The translations under genes and the position numbers were made by a program. Positions 53,474-53,534 of a DNA stretch of 53,534 bases are shown one piece after another; the first letter of the stretch is position 1, and each line of letters starts with the position of its first letter. Under the pieces are notes generated by a model. It was not told the DNA's origin. It saw only the letters and a list, made by a program, of their open reading frames with translations, and ran no database searches. The stretch lies in NCBI GenBank assembly GCA_031292755.1, contig JARLGM010000026.1:1-53534 (forward strand), in the 5' to 3' direction. This DNA comes from Candidatus Sulfopaludibacter sp. GTDB taxonomy: Bacteria > Acidobacteriota > Terriglobia > Bryobacterales > Bryobacteraceae.

Positions 53474-53534
53474 TGTCACGCCTTTTCTCGCATATTACTG
53501 AAAACAGGCCTTGTTATCTGTAATTGGGTGCGCG
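53391..53534. mobile_element. Possible edge of an inserted element
   Basis: Sequence from about 53391 no longer matches the amidohydrolase family. It contains GGCAACTTATTGATTCCACA, which recalls terminal repeats of IS21-type elements (from memory, not checked). No transposase frame is visible before the window ends, and the coding strand has only a short tail that stops at 53473. Treat as a suggestion. Confidence 0.25.

Overview
The window is high-GC bacterial chromosome, most likely from an Acidobacteriota of the Bryobacterales ('Solibacter'-like) group. This rests on recognised families: three TIGR03435-type proteins or domains, two BlaI/M56 pairs, an Oar-like TonB-dependent receptor with an N-terminal carboxypeptidase-regulatory domain, a TIGR03436-type VWFA protein, and PadR and ECF/zinc-finger regulators. 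No phage, plasmid or CRISPR region was seen. The only hint of a mobile element is at the extreme right edge.

Layout. 1-5321: two BlaI/M56/TIGR03435 signalling loci. The first is cut by the window edge and its M56 protein lacks the catalytic core. The second is complete, with tandem operator-like sites. They flank a heme A synthase (ctaA). 5344-7396: a long palindrome, then isocitrate dehydrogenase and purE. 7398-8483: a secreted protein with a Gly-Thr repeat encoded by a hexanucleotide array. 8733-10259: tatA-tatC; three window proteins have twin-arginine-like N termini. 10350-14241: a small basic protein, a methyltransferase, tRNA-Ala(CGC), a cupin, a PadR operon with a duplicated Wzz-like protein, and a third TIGR03435 protein. 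14319-17836: a beta-CASP nuclease, a coiled-coil membrane protein and a beta-propeller protein. 17986-20726: two tandem TadG-like proteins. 20716-26062: a membrane protein, a zinc-finger anti-sigma candidate, an ECF sigma factor and a divergent full-length TonB-dependent receptor. 26132-28570: LacI regulator, ribbon-helix-helix-like protein, TtcA-like enzyme, zinc-ribbon protein. 28579-32053: M28 peptidase, sugar transporter, mutarotase-like protein. 32089-38425: a TonB-like protein with a degenerate JAB/MPN-like domain, a receptor with no plug, a VWFA protein, a coiled-coil protein and a zinc-ribbon protein. 38496-40601: a Tat-exported glycosidase-like protein.

40646-51990 is a nitrogen-acquisition block on the minus strand: ureF-ureD-ureA-ureB-ureC-ureG, then a strong promoter, an outer-membrane porin and the urea ABC transporter urtA-urtB-urtC-urtD-urtE. 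It would take urea from outer-membrane entry to hydrolysis. No ureE is present, and UreG has a histidine-rich tail. The window ends in a D-aminoacylase-like amidohydrolase whose C terminus departs abruptly from the family near 53390, possibly at an inserted element.

Limits. Everything was read by eye. Family names come from motif recognition, not searches. Operators and promoters are proposals.
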